Notes: generated from the sequence alone by a model not told the origin. A DNA stretch of 52,369 bases from Vibrio sonorensis (GCF_001854765.1 NZ_LJJE01000100.1:1-52369); one strand, 5' to 3'. Shown: positions 26,058 through 35,454, counted from the stretch's first letter. Program-made: numbers and translations.

Positions 26058-26311
26058 AAAAAAACATGCCTTCAAATATGTGATTATGTTTGGGTAAAGG
26101 CAGTTAAAATGAATCAAGTTGGATAATTGTGCTCCCCTAAGCAGAAAAACGGATAAATATCCAAATCAGTGTGATTTTTACCTCATTTACATTCTAAAGG
26201 CGGAACTGTTATCAGGGGAAGTTCACAGGGCCTATTTAACCCAGAAAACATGACAGTTATAAGAATAGTGCAACAATGGGTGGCTTGCGTTAAGAAAATG
26301 TAAAATTTATC
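26058..26311. other. gene-poor stretch
   Basis: I see no coding frame here. A small inverted repeat, GGATA-AA-TATCC, lies near 26151-26162. Otherwise the sequence is unremarkable and not especially AT-rich. Confidence 0.4.
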
Positions 26312-26337
26312 AAAAAAAAGCCCGCACAAGCGCGGGC
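26312..26337 (-). terminator. strong intrinsic terminator on the minus strand
   Basis: A 6-bp all-GC stem (26320-26325 with 26332-26337) with loop ACAAGC precedes T8 on the minus strand. It ends either the deacylase operon or a separate small RNA. Confidence 0.88.
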
Positions 26338-26520
26338 GAATAGTCACAGATGTATTACACAAAAAGTGGATGACATGGCTCGCATGGATTCACTTTTTAT
26401 CGAAGGTGGAGCTCAGCGCCCTGAAGGGTGACCCATTTTAGGGGAGTGAGACAATTACAGCGGTTCGCCGTAAACCAACCAACATCGAAAGGATAAACGA
26501 AAAGTTACCGTACGGCTACT
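26312..26520 (-). ncRNA. candidate small RNA ending in a strong minus-strand terminator
   Basis: On the minus strand a GCCCGC stem (26337-26332 with 26325-26320, loop of 6) is followed by eight T (26319-26312). Upstream lie further hairpins: AAAAAGTG with CACTTTTT (26397-26365 region), CCCT-TC-AGGG (26430-26421) and CGG-CGAA-CCG (near 26469-26460). The nearest gene on this strand ends at 26605, some 270 bases earlier, and no reading frame fills the gap. A free small RNA or a long structured 3' UTR of the 26605 gene both fit. The 5' end is a guess. I compared it mentally with GcvB, Spot 42, Qrr, CsrB and GlmZ and found no convincing match. Confidence 0.45.
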
Positions 26521-26604
26521 TATGTGGTTTGTATGAATAATAATTTAATTAGAATTCCATTTTTATTGCGTATCTAATCACTTAAGAATGAAATTTTATG
26601 CAAA

Positions 26605-27072
26605 TTACTCATCTCGACATATGTTGGCAAAAGTAGGCTGACACAATTTGACTAAATCATTAAGTGACAGAGCGATACCTGCCATGTTTGAGCCACTACT
26701 TATGGTTACTTCAGGTTCCAGCTGCAAGCTGGGATCAAAAATAATGGGTATATCTGAAGGCAAAAGCAAAGGGGTGACCGTTCCCGGATGGTACCCAGTC
26801 AAAGAGATGATTTTGCCCTGCTCGACGCAAGTCATACGTCGCCATTGCAACAAAGCTCGGACCTTTTTAGGATCAACGGAACGATCGCCAGGAGCACAAG
26901 CTAACGCCAGTCTATTACTCATATCGCGCAGTAAAATCGACTTTACCATTTGGCTTTGACGAATACCGCGTTGCCGCGCCGCATCTGTAATACTGACCGC
27001 TGGGGTTTGATGAGGCAGCAAGCGATAGCTCACTTGCTGTTCCTTTAAGTAAGAAATGACGGGAGTGATCAT
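26605..27072 (-). CDS. YbaK/EbsC family aminoacyl-tRNA deacylase-like protein
   Basis: I choose the ATG at 27072 (MITPVISYLKEQQVSYRLLPHQ), which overlaps the ygfZ stop as ATGA. The frame continues upstream but only inside ygfZ. This gives 155 aa. The fold markers are those of the YbaK/ProX editing domain: the N-terminal helix and PHQTPAVSITDAA, QMVKSILLRD, GDRSVDPKKVRALLQ and SGSNMAGIALSLNDL. Relatives hydrolyse misacylated tRNAs such as Ala- or Cys-tRNA(Pro). The exact specificity here is unknown. It is translationally coupled to ygfZ. Confidence 0.85.
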   Translation of the reverse strand: MITPVISYLKEQQVSYRLLPHQTPAVSITDAARQRGIRQSQMVKSILLRDMSNRLALACAPGDRSVDPKKVRALLQWRRMTCVEQGKIISLTGYHPGTVTPLLLPSDIPIIFDPSLQLEPEVTISSGSNMAGIALSLNDLVKLCQPTFANICRDE

Positions 27073-28040
27073 TCTTCTTCCAAAGAATATGGAAGTGGCA
27101 GCAGTTTCCAATTTGTTTCAGGCTGAGATTTTAATCGCAAAGCCATATCGCTCTCGGAGTCTTTTGGAAGGATAATCAAACCAATAGCCTGATTGTCACT
27201 GAACTCAACATGAGTCAATAATTGGCCTGCACTGCGCCAGTTTTCACCTACCGCTCGTTCCATCTCTATTGGCGTATCGTCAGGGAGAGTTGTAGTTGTA
27301 TCACCTTGAACAATAAACAGAGCGCGCTTGTTCATACCGCGATACTTTGCTCGGGCAACGGTTTCTTGTCCGGTATAGCAGCCTTTTGTAAAGCTAATAC
27401 CGTCTAGTACTTGTAGGTTTAGTGCTTGAGGAATGTGGGTATTTTGCTGTTCTTTGTGAACAATAGGGAAACCAGCACGGATATCGGCCAGTGTCCAAAA
27501 TTCCTCGCCAGCTAACTTTTCTTTGTGCTCATTGATGAGTTTCTCTGCTTCTGATTGGTCAATGGCAATTAACCAACGATTGTCTTCAACTTGGACCGCA
27601 GCCCCCCCTAAAAATGTGCGAACTTGCCCTTTTTCAGAGGTATTTTGATCGATCCAGTCGTTGGACTCGATACCGATAAGGCCAATCATAACGTCTTGGC
27701 TGCGCTCAAACTCTACCTTAGAAAACACGGAGTATTTTTTCAGTTCAGTCAGCTCGGTTTCTATCGCTGACTCTGGTTGAAACATAGCGTAACCATCTCG
27801 ATGATGGAAAAGGCGAAACGCGCTCCATACTTTGCCTTTGGCATCGCAATGAGCACCAAAGGTAGAAGCTTCTTTATCTAAGGTTACGATGTCGCAAGTG
27901 ACCTGCCCTTGCAGGTAGGAGACTTTATCGTCCCCTGTCATTGCGATAAGACCCCATGAATCAAGGGGGCAGAACAGTAATGAAGGCTGCTTAGTTTGAG
28001 TCGAAGATAATAGCTCTGTCATATCCTGTTGAAGTTCCAT
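27069..28040 (-). CDS. ygfZ: tRNA-modifying/Fe-S protein YgfZ (folate-binding)
   Basis: The product is 323 aa and belongs to the GcvT-like folate-binding family that supports Fe-S cluster enzymes, including MiaB-dependent tRNA modification. The family signature KGCYTGQE is present (near residues 222-229), preceded by the ALNLQVLDGISF segment. It is divergent from sdhE, another respiratory-enzyme maturation gene, across a gap of about 180 bases that holds both promoters. The same arrangement occurs in other gammaproteobacteria. Confidence 0.93.
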   Translation of the reverse strand: MELQQDMTELLSSTQTKQPSLLFCPLDSWGLIAMTGDDKVSYLQGQVTCDIVTLDKEASTFGAHCDAKGKVWSAFRLFHHRDGYAMFQPESAIETELTELKKYSVFSKVEFERSQDVMIGLIGIESNDWIDQNTSEKGQVRTFLGGAAVQVEDNRWLIAIDQSEAEKLINEHKEKLAGEEFWTLADIRAGFPIVHKEQQNTHIPQALNLQVLDGISFTKGCYTGQETVARAKYRGMNKRALFIVQGDTTTTLPDDTPIEMERAVGENWRSAGQLLTHVEFSDNQAIGLIILPKDSESDMALRLKSQPETNWKLLPLPYSLEEE

Positions 28041-28221
28041 GGCGTATTAACCTGTATAAAATCGAAGATAAGACAATGTTAATGCCGATAGCCCTTGAGA
28101 AACAACCCCATTTATCTTCCAGTTTTTACCAGTGGGGTTTAGTAGTGTGACTGAGCTACTATGCCTGCTGAGTTTGTATTGGTAAACTCGGCCAAAACAA
28201 CCGAATAGGTGAGGGATTATA

Positions 28222-28482
28222 ATGTATACCGCAGAACAAAAAGCGCGTATTAAATGGGCATGTCGTCGAGGGATGTTAGAACTAGACGTGGTTATCATGC
28301 CATTTTTTGAGGAGTGTTTTGATAGCCTGAATGATAACGAACAAGATGATTTTGTGTCATTACTTGAATGTGATGACCCGGATCTGTTTACGTGGATCAT
28401 GGGGCACGGAAGAAGTGAGAACTTAGGTCATGCGTCCATGGTGGACAAAATCGTCGCCCATAACCTCAGTAAAGTGCGTTAA
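28222..28482 (+). CDS. sdhE: FAD assembly factor SdhE
   Basis: The product is 86 aa. It carries the RGxxE motif (RRGMLELD) that binds flavoprotein targets, and the acidic FSLLECDDPDLFTWIMG-type core. SdhE (YgfY, CptB) helps attach FAD covalently to succinate dehydrogenase and fumarate reductase. It lies directly before the ygfX-like gene, its usual partner, and diverges from ygfZ. Confidence 0.95.
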   Translation: MYTAEQKARIKWACRRGMLELDVVIMPFFEECFDSLNDNEQDDFVSLLECDDPDLFTWIMGHGRSENLGHASMVDKIVAHNLSKVR

Positions 28483-28831
28483 GCTCAGCGTACAAACTTC
28501 CAAATTCCAAAATGTGGCTAATGGCCTTGTCGTCATCGTAGCCACATTAGCTCTCGTATTATTACCACTTTCGATTATCACAGTTCCAATACTGTTGTTT
28601 AGTTTTTTCATTGCGGGTAAGAGCTTTTTCCCCAAACCCTTGCTAGGTAGTGTTCAACTATCCTTGTTTTCCTCATCGCCAAATCACCTTCACGTAACTA
28701 AGGTTCACGCTTTATTTCGCTATCGATTTATCGTGGTGGAAATTGAGAATATAGGGCGGAGAGTGTTGTGGCGAGACAGTGTTTCTGATGACGATTATCG
28801 CCATTTTCTCCGTCAGGTGCATTTTCAATAA
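28430..28831 (+). CDS. YgfX-like membrane protein (CptA family)
   Basis: The frame is 133 aa if started at 28430, inside sdhE. A GTG at 28511 is the next plausible start, and no start is clearly supported by a ribosome site. Two hydrophobic segments (NGLVVIVATLALVLLPLSII and the following VPILLFSFFIAG) sit near the N terminus, and the C terminus is a soluble domain with RVLWRDSVSDDDYRHFLRQV. Size, topology and position after sdhE match YgfX. Family members are inner-membrane proteins implicated in cell division inhibition with SdhE in E. coli; the role here is inferred. Confidence 0.7.
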   Translation: MRPWWTKSSPITSVKCVKLSVQTSKFQNVANGLVVIVATLALVLLPLSIITVPILLFSFFIAGKSFFPKPLLGSVQLSLFSSSPNHLHVTKVHALFRYRFIVVEIENIGRRVLWRDSVSDDDYRHFLRQVHFQ

Positions 28832-28894
28832 CAACTCTTGCCACGTAGTAACGAAGCAAAAAATAGGGAGCAAGCGCTCCCTATTTCGTCTTGA

Positions 28895-30504
28895 CTATAT
28901 GTCGTCGGGTGAAAGAATCGTCGGTTGACTGTCTTCTAGCAAATCAGGGTAGTCTAAGGTGTAATGCAGACCTCGACTCTCTTTGCGTTGCATAGCACAG
29001 CGAACCATGAGTTCAGCAACTTGCAATAGGTTTCGCAACTCTAGCAGGTTATTCGATACTCGGAAGTTGCTGTAGTACTCATGAGTTTCTTGCTGCAACA
29101 ACTGGATTCGACGCAAAGCACGTTCCAAGCGTTTATCTGTTCTAACAATACCCATGTAGTCCCACATAAAGAGGCGAAGCTCATGCCAGTTATGCTGGAT
29201 AACGACCTCTTCATCTGAACAGGTAACTTGGCTCTCATCCCAATGGGGTACTTCTTGTGGAAGGCTTGCTTCTGGTAGTCTTTGTAGGATATTTTTCGCT
29301 GCAGACCATGCGTAAACTACACATTCCAGCAGCGAGTTAGATGCCATACGGTTGGCGCCGTGTAGCCCAGTGTAGCTAACCTCACCAATTGCGTATAGCT
29401 GCTCTAAATCGGTCTGACCATCTTGCCCAACAATAACACCACCACATGTGTAATGGGCCGCAGGGACCACTGGGATTGGCTCCTTGGTCATATCGATACC
29501 AAGATCTTTGAGGCGCGTGTGAATGGTTGGGAAGTGCTTCTCGATAAAATCAGCGGGTTTATGGCTGATGTCCAAGTACATACAGTCAGCTCCTAGCCTT
29601 TTCATCTCAAAGTCGATGGCGCGAGCGACGATATCGCGAGGGGCCAGTTCTTCACGCTCGTCAAAATCCGGCATAAAACGCGAACCATCCGGTCTGCGCA
29701 AGTATGCACCTTCACCGCGCAACGCTTCAGTCAGTAAGAAGTTTCTGGCTTCAGGGTGGAACAAGCACGTGGGATGGAACTGATTGAATTCTAGGTTGGC
29801 AACACGACACCCAGCACGCCAAGCCATGGCAATACCATCTCCAGAAGATACGTCGGGGTTTGAAGTGTATTGATACACTTTAGAAGCGCCACCTGTCGCA
29901 AGAACGACAAACTTGGCTTTTACGGTCTCTACATGCTCTTCATTGCGGTTCCAAATGTAAGCACCAATCACCTTATCCGCGCGTCCACCTACTTTGTCTT
30001 CAGTGATAAGATCGAGGGCGTTGTGTCTCTCAAATACCGTAATGTTAGGGTGATTGTGAACATTGTCTTGCAGCGAGGTTTGCATCGCCATCCCAGTGGC
30101 GTCCGCTGCGTGAAGAATTCGACGATGGCTGTGACCGCCTTCTCGCGTTAGGTGATAACGAGGGGCGTCATCACTGTCGTTCTCTTCTCGGTCAAAGGGT
30201 ACACCTCCATCGATGAGCCACTGGACGCACTCTTTGGCATTTTCTGCAATAAATTCGACCGTCTCTTTTTCGCACAAGCCTGCACCGGCGATAAGGGTAT
30301 CGTCGACATGGGATTCAACACTGTCCGATTCATCAAAAACAGCGGCAATACCCCCTTGAGCATAAAAGGTCGCCCCCTCACTTCGGGGACCTTTGCTCAA
30401 CACAATGACCTTTGCGTGTTCTGCGACACGTAACGCTAAAGATAGACCTGCTGCGCCACTACCTACACTAATACATCACACTGATGTTCACGGTTTGCGT
30501 TCAT
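28895..30504 (-). CDS. nadB: L-aspartate oxidase, interrupted by a 1-base frameshift
   Basis: NadB oxidises aspartate to iminoaspartate with FAD, the first step of NAD synthesis. A start at 30504 (MNANREHQCDVLV) runs into a stop after 13 codons. The rest reads in another frame as VGSGAAGLSLALRVAEHAKVIVLSKG and continues to 28895. The break is at about 30466, where one G is missing in GTGG. Restoring it gives 536 residues. The FAD-binding N terminus, ATGGASKVYQYTSNPD, and ATGDG-like SSGDGIAMAWRAG and NQFHPT segments are typical. It is divergent from rpoE, the conserved arrangement. Confidence 0.93.
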
Positions 30505-30617
30505 AAAACTTTTAAATTCCCGTATTAATCTGGAACTGTCCGGAATTACGTTCAGACTTTCCTGTTCACAAATAACCTAACCTTGCTCAATGATATCATT
30601 AGAACAAGTGCAATTCT

Positions 30618-30629
30618 TGGTAATTACCA
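30618..30629. promoter_or_regulatory. palindrome in the nadB-rpoE intergenic region
   Basis: TGGTAATTACCA is a perfect 12-bp palindrome flanked by TGCAATT direct repeats (30609-30615 and 30631-30637). It lies between the divergent nadB and rpoE genes and could be an operator for either. No known motif is recognised. The remaining intergenic sequence holds the rpoE promoter and no gene. Confidence 0.35.
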
Positions 30630-30722
30630 TTGCAATTCCCCCTTATCATCCGCAGAATTCCACGTATGAGGGTGGATGACACATCACTTCAAAAAAAAAA
30701 GAGAAAAAATAACGCGAAAGCT

Positions 30723-30750
30723 GGAACTTTCTTTTTATGTCTTGGTCACA
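30723..30750 (+). promoter_or_regulatory. sigma-E-dependent promoter of rpoE
   Basis: GGAACTT (30723-30729), a 16-base spacer, and TCACA (30746-30750) match the sigma-E consensus well. It lies about 95 bases before the rpoE ATG, so rpoE is expected to activate its own operon. Confidence 0.8.
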
Positions 30751-30850
30751 ATAGTGCTCATGTACGCAGTGGTGTCAATACTACATTTTGCATAATTAAT
30801 ACTCAGATCTGTGAAGATCGGAGCTAAGAACAATAGGAGTATGCGCTCGA

Positions 30851-31428
30851 ATGAACGAGCAACTGACCGATCAAGTATTAATTGAGCGAGTTCAGAACGG
30901 AGATAAACAAGCATTTAATCTGTTGGTTGTCCGCTACCAGAACAAAGTGTGTAACCTTATCTCTCGTTACGTCAGTAACCAAGGCGATGTACCAGATGTG
31001 GCTCAAGAAGCTTTATAAAAGCCTACCGTGCGATACCGAGTTTTCGCGGAGAGAGCGCCTTTTATACCTGGTTGTATCGCATCGCGGTGAATACGGCAAA
31101 AAACCATATTGTAGCGCAGGGCAGACGCCCACCCGCACAAGATGTGGATACTGAAGAAGCTGAATATTACGAAAATGGCGGCGCATTAAAAGAAATTTCG
31201 AACCCTGAGAACTTAACGTTGTCCAAAGAATTGAAACGTGTTGTTTTCAGTGCAATCGAAGCACTGCCAGACGACTTAAAAACTGCAATGACCTTACGCG
31301 AGCTCGATGGCTTGAGTTATGAAGAGATTGCTGCAGTAATGGATTGTCCTGTAGGGACGGTACGTTCGCGTATCTTCCGTGCACGAGAAGCGGTTGAAAA
31401 GAAAATTCAACCTCTGTTGCAACGCTAA
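30851..31428 (+). CDS. rpoE: RNA polymerase sigma-E factor, interrupted by a 1-base frameshift
   Basis: The ATG at 30851 (MNEQLTDQVLIERVQNGDKQAF) begins an ECF sigma factor. The frame meets TAA after VAQEAL at about 31016, while the rest (IKAYRAIPSFRGESAFYTWLYRIAVNTAKN and so on) continues in another frame to 31428. The T-run at 31012-31014 lacks one T. Restoring it gives VAQEAFIKAYRA and a 192-residue protein, the normal size. Region 2 (core binding, -10) and region 4 (LSYEEIAAVMDCPVGTVRSRIFRARE) are complete. It heads the rpoE-rseA-rseB-rseC envelope stress operon. Confidence 0.95.
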
Positions 31429-31455
31429 TACCACTACAAACAATGGTGATAAAAA

Positions 31456-32073
31456 ATGGCTGACAAAGAGAAACTTTCAGCACTCATGGATGGAGAATTG
31501 GTCGACAAAGCTTTGATTTCTGAGCTGGAGTCTGATCAAGACAGTCTTAAAGCGTGGGAAAACTACCACCTTATAGGCGACGTAATGCGTGGGGAAGCGC
31601 CTGCGCAGAAAGAGTGGAATATCGCTGAAAGTGTTGCATTGGCATTGGATAGTGAGCCAGCTCACTCGTCGTTTGACCGACAAAAAGTGACTGAGCTAGA
31701 TGATTTCCGTATCGAATCTCAGCCTAAACCTGCAGAGGTGCGCAGAGGATTACCAGCTTGGCTAAATCCATTTGGTCAAGTGGCGGTAGCGGCTTGTGTT
31801 TCTTTAGCTGTTATCCTCGGTGTTCAGCAGTCTGGTTTAGACGCTACTCAGCCAGAAAGCGATCAACTTCCTGTTTTACAAACTATACCTTTTGCTGGTA
31901 GTGCTGAACCCGTTAGTCTTGCACGCCCAGAAGTGGAACACGCAAGCGAAGTGAACGTTCAAGAGCAACGTCGTCGCATTAATGCAATGCTGCAAGATTA
32001 CGAATTACAGCTTAGACTTAACAGCGAAAGTTCCATACATCTAAATGATGACCCTGAAACGGTAATTGAATGA
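31456..32073 (+). CDS. rseA: anti-sigma-E factor RseA
   Basis: The product is 205 aa. The N-terminal cytoplasmic domain (MADKEKLSALMDGE, SLKAWENYHLIGDVMRGE) binds sigma-E. A single transmembrane helix lies at about residues 107-123, and the periplasmic tail is where DegS cleaves in response to misfolded porins. Its stop overlaps the rseB start by 4 bases. It lies 27 bases after rpoE and belongs to the same operon. Confidence 0.95.
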   Translation: MADKEKLSALMDGELVDKALISELESDQDSLKAWENYHLIGDVMRGEAPAQKEWNIAESVALALDSEPAHSSFDRQKVTELDDFRIESQPKPAEVRRGLPAWLNPFGQVAVAACVSLAVILGVQQSGLDATQPESDQLPVLQTIPFAGSAEPVSLARPEVEHASEVNVQEQRRRINAMLQDYELQLRLNSESSIHLNDDPETVIE

Positions 32074-33029
32074 GAAAAATTCTGATCAGTGCGCTGACAC
32101 TGCTCAGTTTGAATGTACCAATGGCCTTTGCAGAGGATGACTCTGCAGAGGCTTTGTTGCTTCAAATGAACGACGCAAGTCAGCAACTTAGTTATGAGCT
32201 CTCTTACATACTCATTAAGAAAAATAGCATAGAGCCCATCCTGTATCGCCACGCTATCAGTGAAGAGAGACCGCTTTCCCACCTAGTGTACCTCAGTGGA
32301 CCATACCGCGAGGTGATTCGTCGTGGGGACGAGGTAAGTTACATTGAGCCGGGAGTAGAGCCGTTTACGATTGAGTCTTCATCTATGGTAGCGCCAACGA
32401 TTCCGCTACTTCACTCTGATGTTACTCAGTTAGAAGAGTACTACGACTTCATTAAACTCGGCCGAGCTAGAGAAGCGGGTGCCGCGTGCCAAGTATTAAG
32501 AGTCGTGCCTAAAGACGGATTGCGATACTCATACGTTTTGTGGATTGATGAAAAATCCAATCTTCCGCTACGGGCAGACTTAGTGGATAGAGATGGAGAA
32601 ATCATCGAGCAGTACAGAACCATTTCTTACAATGTGAATGACAAGATTGCCGACGCATTGAGTGGTTTAAATCAAGTCAAGCTACCACAGGTTCTTTCTC
32701 TACCCAATAAAGGTAATGTTACGGAAAGCAGTTGGATGGTAGGTTGGATTCCGAAAGGATTTGAGCCTAAAGATATCAATCGCTACCGCATGGTAGTGAC
32801 TGAGCGAGTAGTAGAAAGTCAGGTTTACAGTGATGGTCTATTTAGTTTCTCTGTATATATTGCTGGAAAAGACGAACATTCACTAAAAGGCCAAGTGGTG
32901 CGACAAGGCCGCAGAACTTTGCATACCTTTGTTAAAGGTGATGCGGAAATCTCCGTAGTCGGCGATATCCCACCAGCTACAGCGAAACGCATCGCCCAAT
33001 CGGTGCGTTTTAACGGAGCTAGTAAGTAA
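32070..33029 (+). CDS. rseB: sigma-E regulatory protein RseB
   Basis: The product is 319 aa. A signal peptide (about 1-21, ending MAFA) directs it to the periplasm. RseB binds the RseA periplasmic domain and protects it from DegS, and is thought to sense lipoprotein or LPS precursors. The two-domain MucB/RseB layout is visible: an N-terminal LolA-like domain, and a C-terminal domain beginning near SWMVGWIPKGFE. The stop codon shares a base with the rseC start. Confidence 0.95.
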   Translation: MRKILISALTLLSLNVPMAFAEDDSAEALLLQMNDASQQLSYELSYILIKKNSIEPILYRHAISEERPLSHLVYLSGPYREVIRRGDEVSYIEPGVEPFTIESSSMVAPTIPLLHSDVTQLEEYYDFIKLGRAREAGAACQVLRVVPKDGLRYSYVLWIDEKSNLPLRADLVDRDGEIIEQYRTISYNVNDKIADALSGLNQVKLPQVLSLPNKGNVTESSWMVGWIPKGFEPKDINRYRMVVTERVVESQVYSDGLFSFSVYIAGKDEHSLKGQVVRQGRRTLHTFVKGDAEISVVGDIPPATAKRIAQSVRFNGASK

Positions 33030-33499
33030 TGATGACAGCCATGGCCACCGTGGTCTCTGTTCATAAAGAAAAGCTCGGCTTTAATGTCGAGCTTTCTTGC
33101 CAGCAGCAGACGAGCTGCTCTAGTTGTAGCTCTCAACAAAGCTGTGGGACAGGCGTCGTATCGAAAGTGCTTGGTAACAAAACGTTACGCTGGACGTTAA
33201 AAACGAAAGAAAAAATGAACCCCGGTCAAGTTGTAGAAATCGGTTTACCGGAGAGCAGTTTGCTCAAATCAGCCTCTATTGTTTATTTAGTTCCACTTTT
33301 TGCCATGATCGCAGGTGCACTGTTTGGTCAATGGATTATCTCGCCTATGATTAATGGTGGAGAGCTACCCATCATTCTTTGTTCGGCACTATCAACATGG
33401 GCTGGGATCGGCCTAGCCAAGAAGCTTTCAAGCCACGCTGAATCCGAAGCGTCCCACAAAGTAGTGCTACTACGCAAATTCGGAAATCCAATTAGCTAG
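33029..33499 (+). CDS. rseC: SoxR-reducing/sigma-E regulator RseC
   Basis: The product is 156 aa. Four N-terminal cysteines (C24, C30, C33, C39) form a likely Fe-S or metal site, followed by two membrane helices (about 85-125) and a short cytoplasmic tail. In other species RseC acts with the Rsx complex to keep SoxR reduced. It ends the sigma-E operon and overlaps rseB by one base. lepA follows 100 bases later. Confidence 0.93.
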   Translation: MMTAMATVVSVHKEKLGFNVELSCQQQTSCSSCSSQQSCGTGVVSKVLGNKTLRWTLKTKEKMNPGQVVEIGLPESSLLKSASIVYLVPLFAMIAGALFGQWIISPMINGGELPIILCSALSTWAGIGLAKKLSSHAESEASHKVVLLRKFGNPIS

Positions 33500-33601
33500 T
33501 GCGTCGACGCCAGAAATTGGGTAGAATCTGCCAACTTATTGCAGCGCCAATGTTGATGCTGTCTGTATATCACTGTTTAAAGAGTTTAGTCACACCGTAT
33601 C

Positions 33602-35395
33602 ATGAAGCACATTCGTAACTTTTCGATTATCGCCCACATCGACCATGGTAAGTCGACCCTATCTGACCGTCTGATCCAAGTCTGTGGTGGTCTTTCTGAG
33701 CGTGAAATGGAAGCTCAAGTTCTTGATTCTATGGATCTAGAGCGAGAGCGTGGAATCACGATCAAAGCTCAGAGTGTGACACTGGATTATAAAGCTAAAG
33801 ATGGTGAAACCTACCAGCTAAACTTTATCGACACCCCAGGGCACGTAGACTTTGCTTATGAAGTATCGCGTTCACTTGCGGCATGTGAAGGTGCACTGTT
33901 AGTTGTTGATGCTGGTCAGGGCGTAGAAGCACAAACATTGGCCAACTGTTACACCGCGATCGAAATGGATCTTGAGGTAGTGCCAATTCTTAACAAGATT
34001 GACCTTCCTGCAGCCGATCCAGAGCGCGTGTCAGAAGAGATTGAAGAAATCGTTGGTATCGATGCGATGGAAGCAACTCGATGCTCTGCAAAAACCGGTG
34101 TGGGAGTGGATGACGTTTTAGAAAACATTGTCACTTCTATTCCTTCTCCAGAGGGTGACCCTGAAGCGCCATTACAAGCGCTGATCATCGACTCTTGGTT
34201 CGACAACTATTTAGGTGTTGTCTCTTTGGTACGTATTAAAAACGGCGTTCTGAAGAAAAATGACAAAATTAAGGTGATGAGTACTGACCAAGTATGGGGC
34301 GTTGATCGCATCGGTATCTTTACACCAAAACAGATTGATACCACCGAGCTAAAAACTGGCGAAGTAGGCTGGGTAGTTTGTGGTATTAAAGACATCCTTG
34401 GTGCGCCAGTCGGTGATACGCTGACGCTAGCAAAAGGCGGCAGCGAAGAGCAATTGCCGGGCTTCCAAAAAGTAAAACCTCAGGTTTACGCTGGTCTATT
34501 CCCTGTCTCTTCTGATGATTATGAAAGCTTCCGCGATGCTCTAGGTAAACTGAGTCTGAACGATGCGTCGCTTTTCTACGAACCAGAAAACTCAGCAGCG
34601 CTAGGTTTTGGTTTCCGTTGTGGCTTCCTTGGCATGCTACACATGGAAATCATCCAAGAGCGTCTAGAGCGTGAGTACGACCTAGACCTTATCACTACTG
34701 CACCAACGGTAGTTTACGAAGTAGAGAAAACCGATGGTGAAGTGCTGTATGTAGATAGCCCTGCGAAACTACCGGCAATTAATGATGTCGAAGAGATCCG
34801 TGAGCCAATTGCACGCTGTAATATTCTTGTACCAAGTGATTATTTGGGTAACGTTATTACACTGTGTGTCGAAAAACGCGGTGTTCAGGTAGATATGGTT
34901 TACCACGGCAACCAAGTCGCAGTGACATACGACGTTCCAATGGCTGAAGTAGTACTCGACTTCTTCGACCGCCTGAAATCGACTTCTCGCGGCTATGCTT
35001 CTCTGGATTACAACTTCCAGCGTTTTGAAGCATCGGATATGGTTCGTGTGGATGTTCTGTTAAACGGCGATAAAGTCGATGCATTGGCGATGATCACTCA
35101 CAAAGACCAGTCTCAGACTCGCGGCCGTCAACTTGTAGAGAAAATGAAAGAGTTCATTCCTCGTCAGATGTTTGACATTGCTATTCAGGCGGCGATTGGC
35201 AACCACATTATCGCTCGCTCTACCGTTAAACAGTTGCGTAAAAACGTAATCGCGAAATGTTACGGTGGTGACGTGAGTCGTAAGAAGAAACTGTTGAAGA
35301 AGCAGAAAGAAGGTAAGAAGCGCATGAAGCAGATCGGTAACGTAGAACTGCCTCAAGAAGCCTTCCTAGCGATTCTTCACGTAGGTAAAGATTAA
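33602..35395 (+). CDS. lepA: translation elongation factor 4 (back-translocase LepA)
   Basis: The product is 597 aa. The GTPase motifs are AHIDHGKST (11-19), the DTPGHVDF switch, and NKIDLP; EF-Tu-like and EF-G-like domains follow, with the LepA-specific C-terminal domain ending in KKKLLKKQKEGKKRMKQIGNV. It acts on ribosomes under ionic or other stress. lepB follows at 84 bases with a stem-loop between. Confidence 0.97.
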   Translation: MKHIRNFSIIAHIDHGKSTLSDRLIQVCGGLSEREMEAQVLDSMDLERERGITIKAQSVTLDYKAKDGETYQLNFIDTPGHVDFAYEVSRSLAACEGALLVVDAGQGVEAQTLANCYTAIEMDLEVVPILNKIDLPAADPERVSEEIEEIVGIDAMEATRCSAKTGVGVDDVLENIVTSIPSPEGDPEAPLQALIIDSWFDNYLGVVSLVRIKNGVLKKNDKIKVMSTDQVWGVDRIGIFTPKQIDTTELKTGEVGWVVCGIKDILGAPVGDTLTLAKGGSEEQLPGFQKVKPQVYAGLFPVSSDDYESFRDALGKLSLNDASLFYEPENSAALGFGFRCGFLGMLHMEIIQERLEREYDLDLITTAPTVVYEVEKTDGEVLYVDSPAKLPAINDVEEIREPIARCNILVPSDYLGNVITLCVEKRGVQVDMVYHGNQVAVTYDVPMAEVVLDFFDRLKSTSRGYASLDYNFQRFEASDMVRVDVLLNGDKVDALAMITHKDQSQTRGRQLVEKMKEFIPRQMFDIAIQAAIGNHIIARSTVKQLRKNVIAKCYGGDVSRKKKLLKKQKEGKKRMKQIGNVELPQEAFLAILHVGKD

Positions 35396-35426
35396 TTGCT
35401 CATTTGCAGTAGCAAAGAGTTTTAGT

Positions 35427-35454
35427 AAGTGAAAGGGTCTCGGCTCTTTCACTT
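35427..35454 (+). repeat. stem-loop between lepA and lepB
   Basis: AAGTGAAAG (35427-35435) pairs with CTTTCACTT (35446-35454) around a 10-base loop, followed by CGTATTTTT. It could be a weak terminator or an mRNA processing site ahead of lepB. Confidence 0.5.

Noticed and set aside
26340..26520. Riboswitch (glycine, FMN, TPP or similar) or a Csr-type RNA in the gene-poor stretch
   Set aside because: None of the conserved riboswitch cores was seen on either strand. GGA motifs on the plus strand are not more frequent than expected.
30630..30827. 65-codon frame upstream of rpoE
   Set aside because: It covers the sigma-E promoter region, has a lysine-rich run from an A-tract and no plausible start site.
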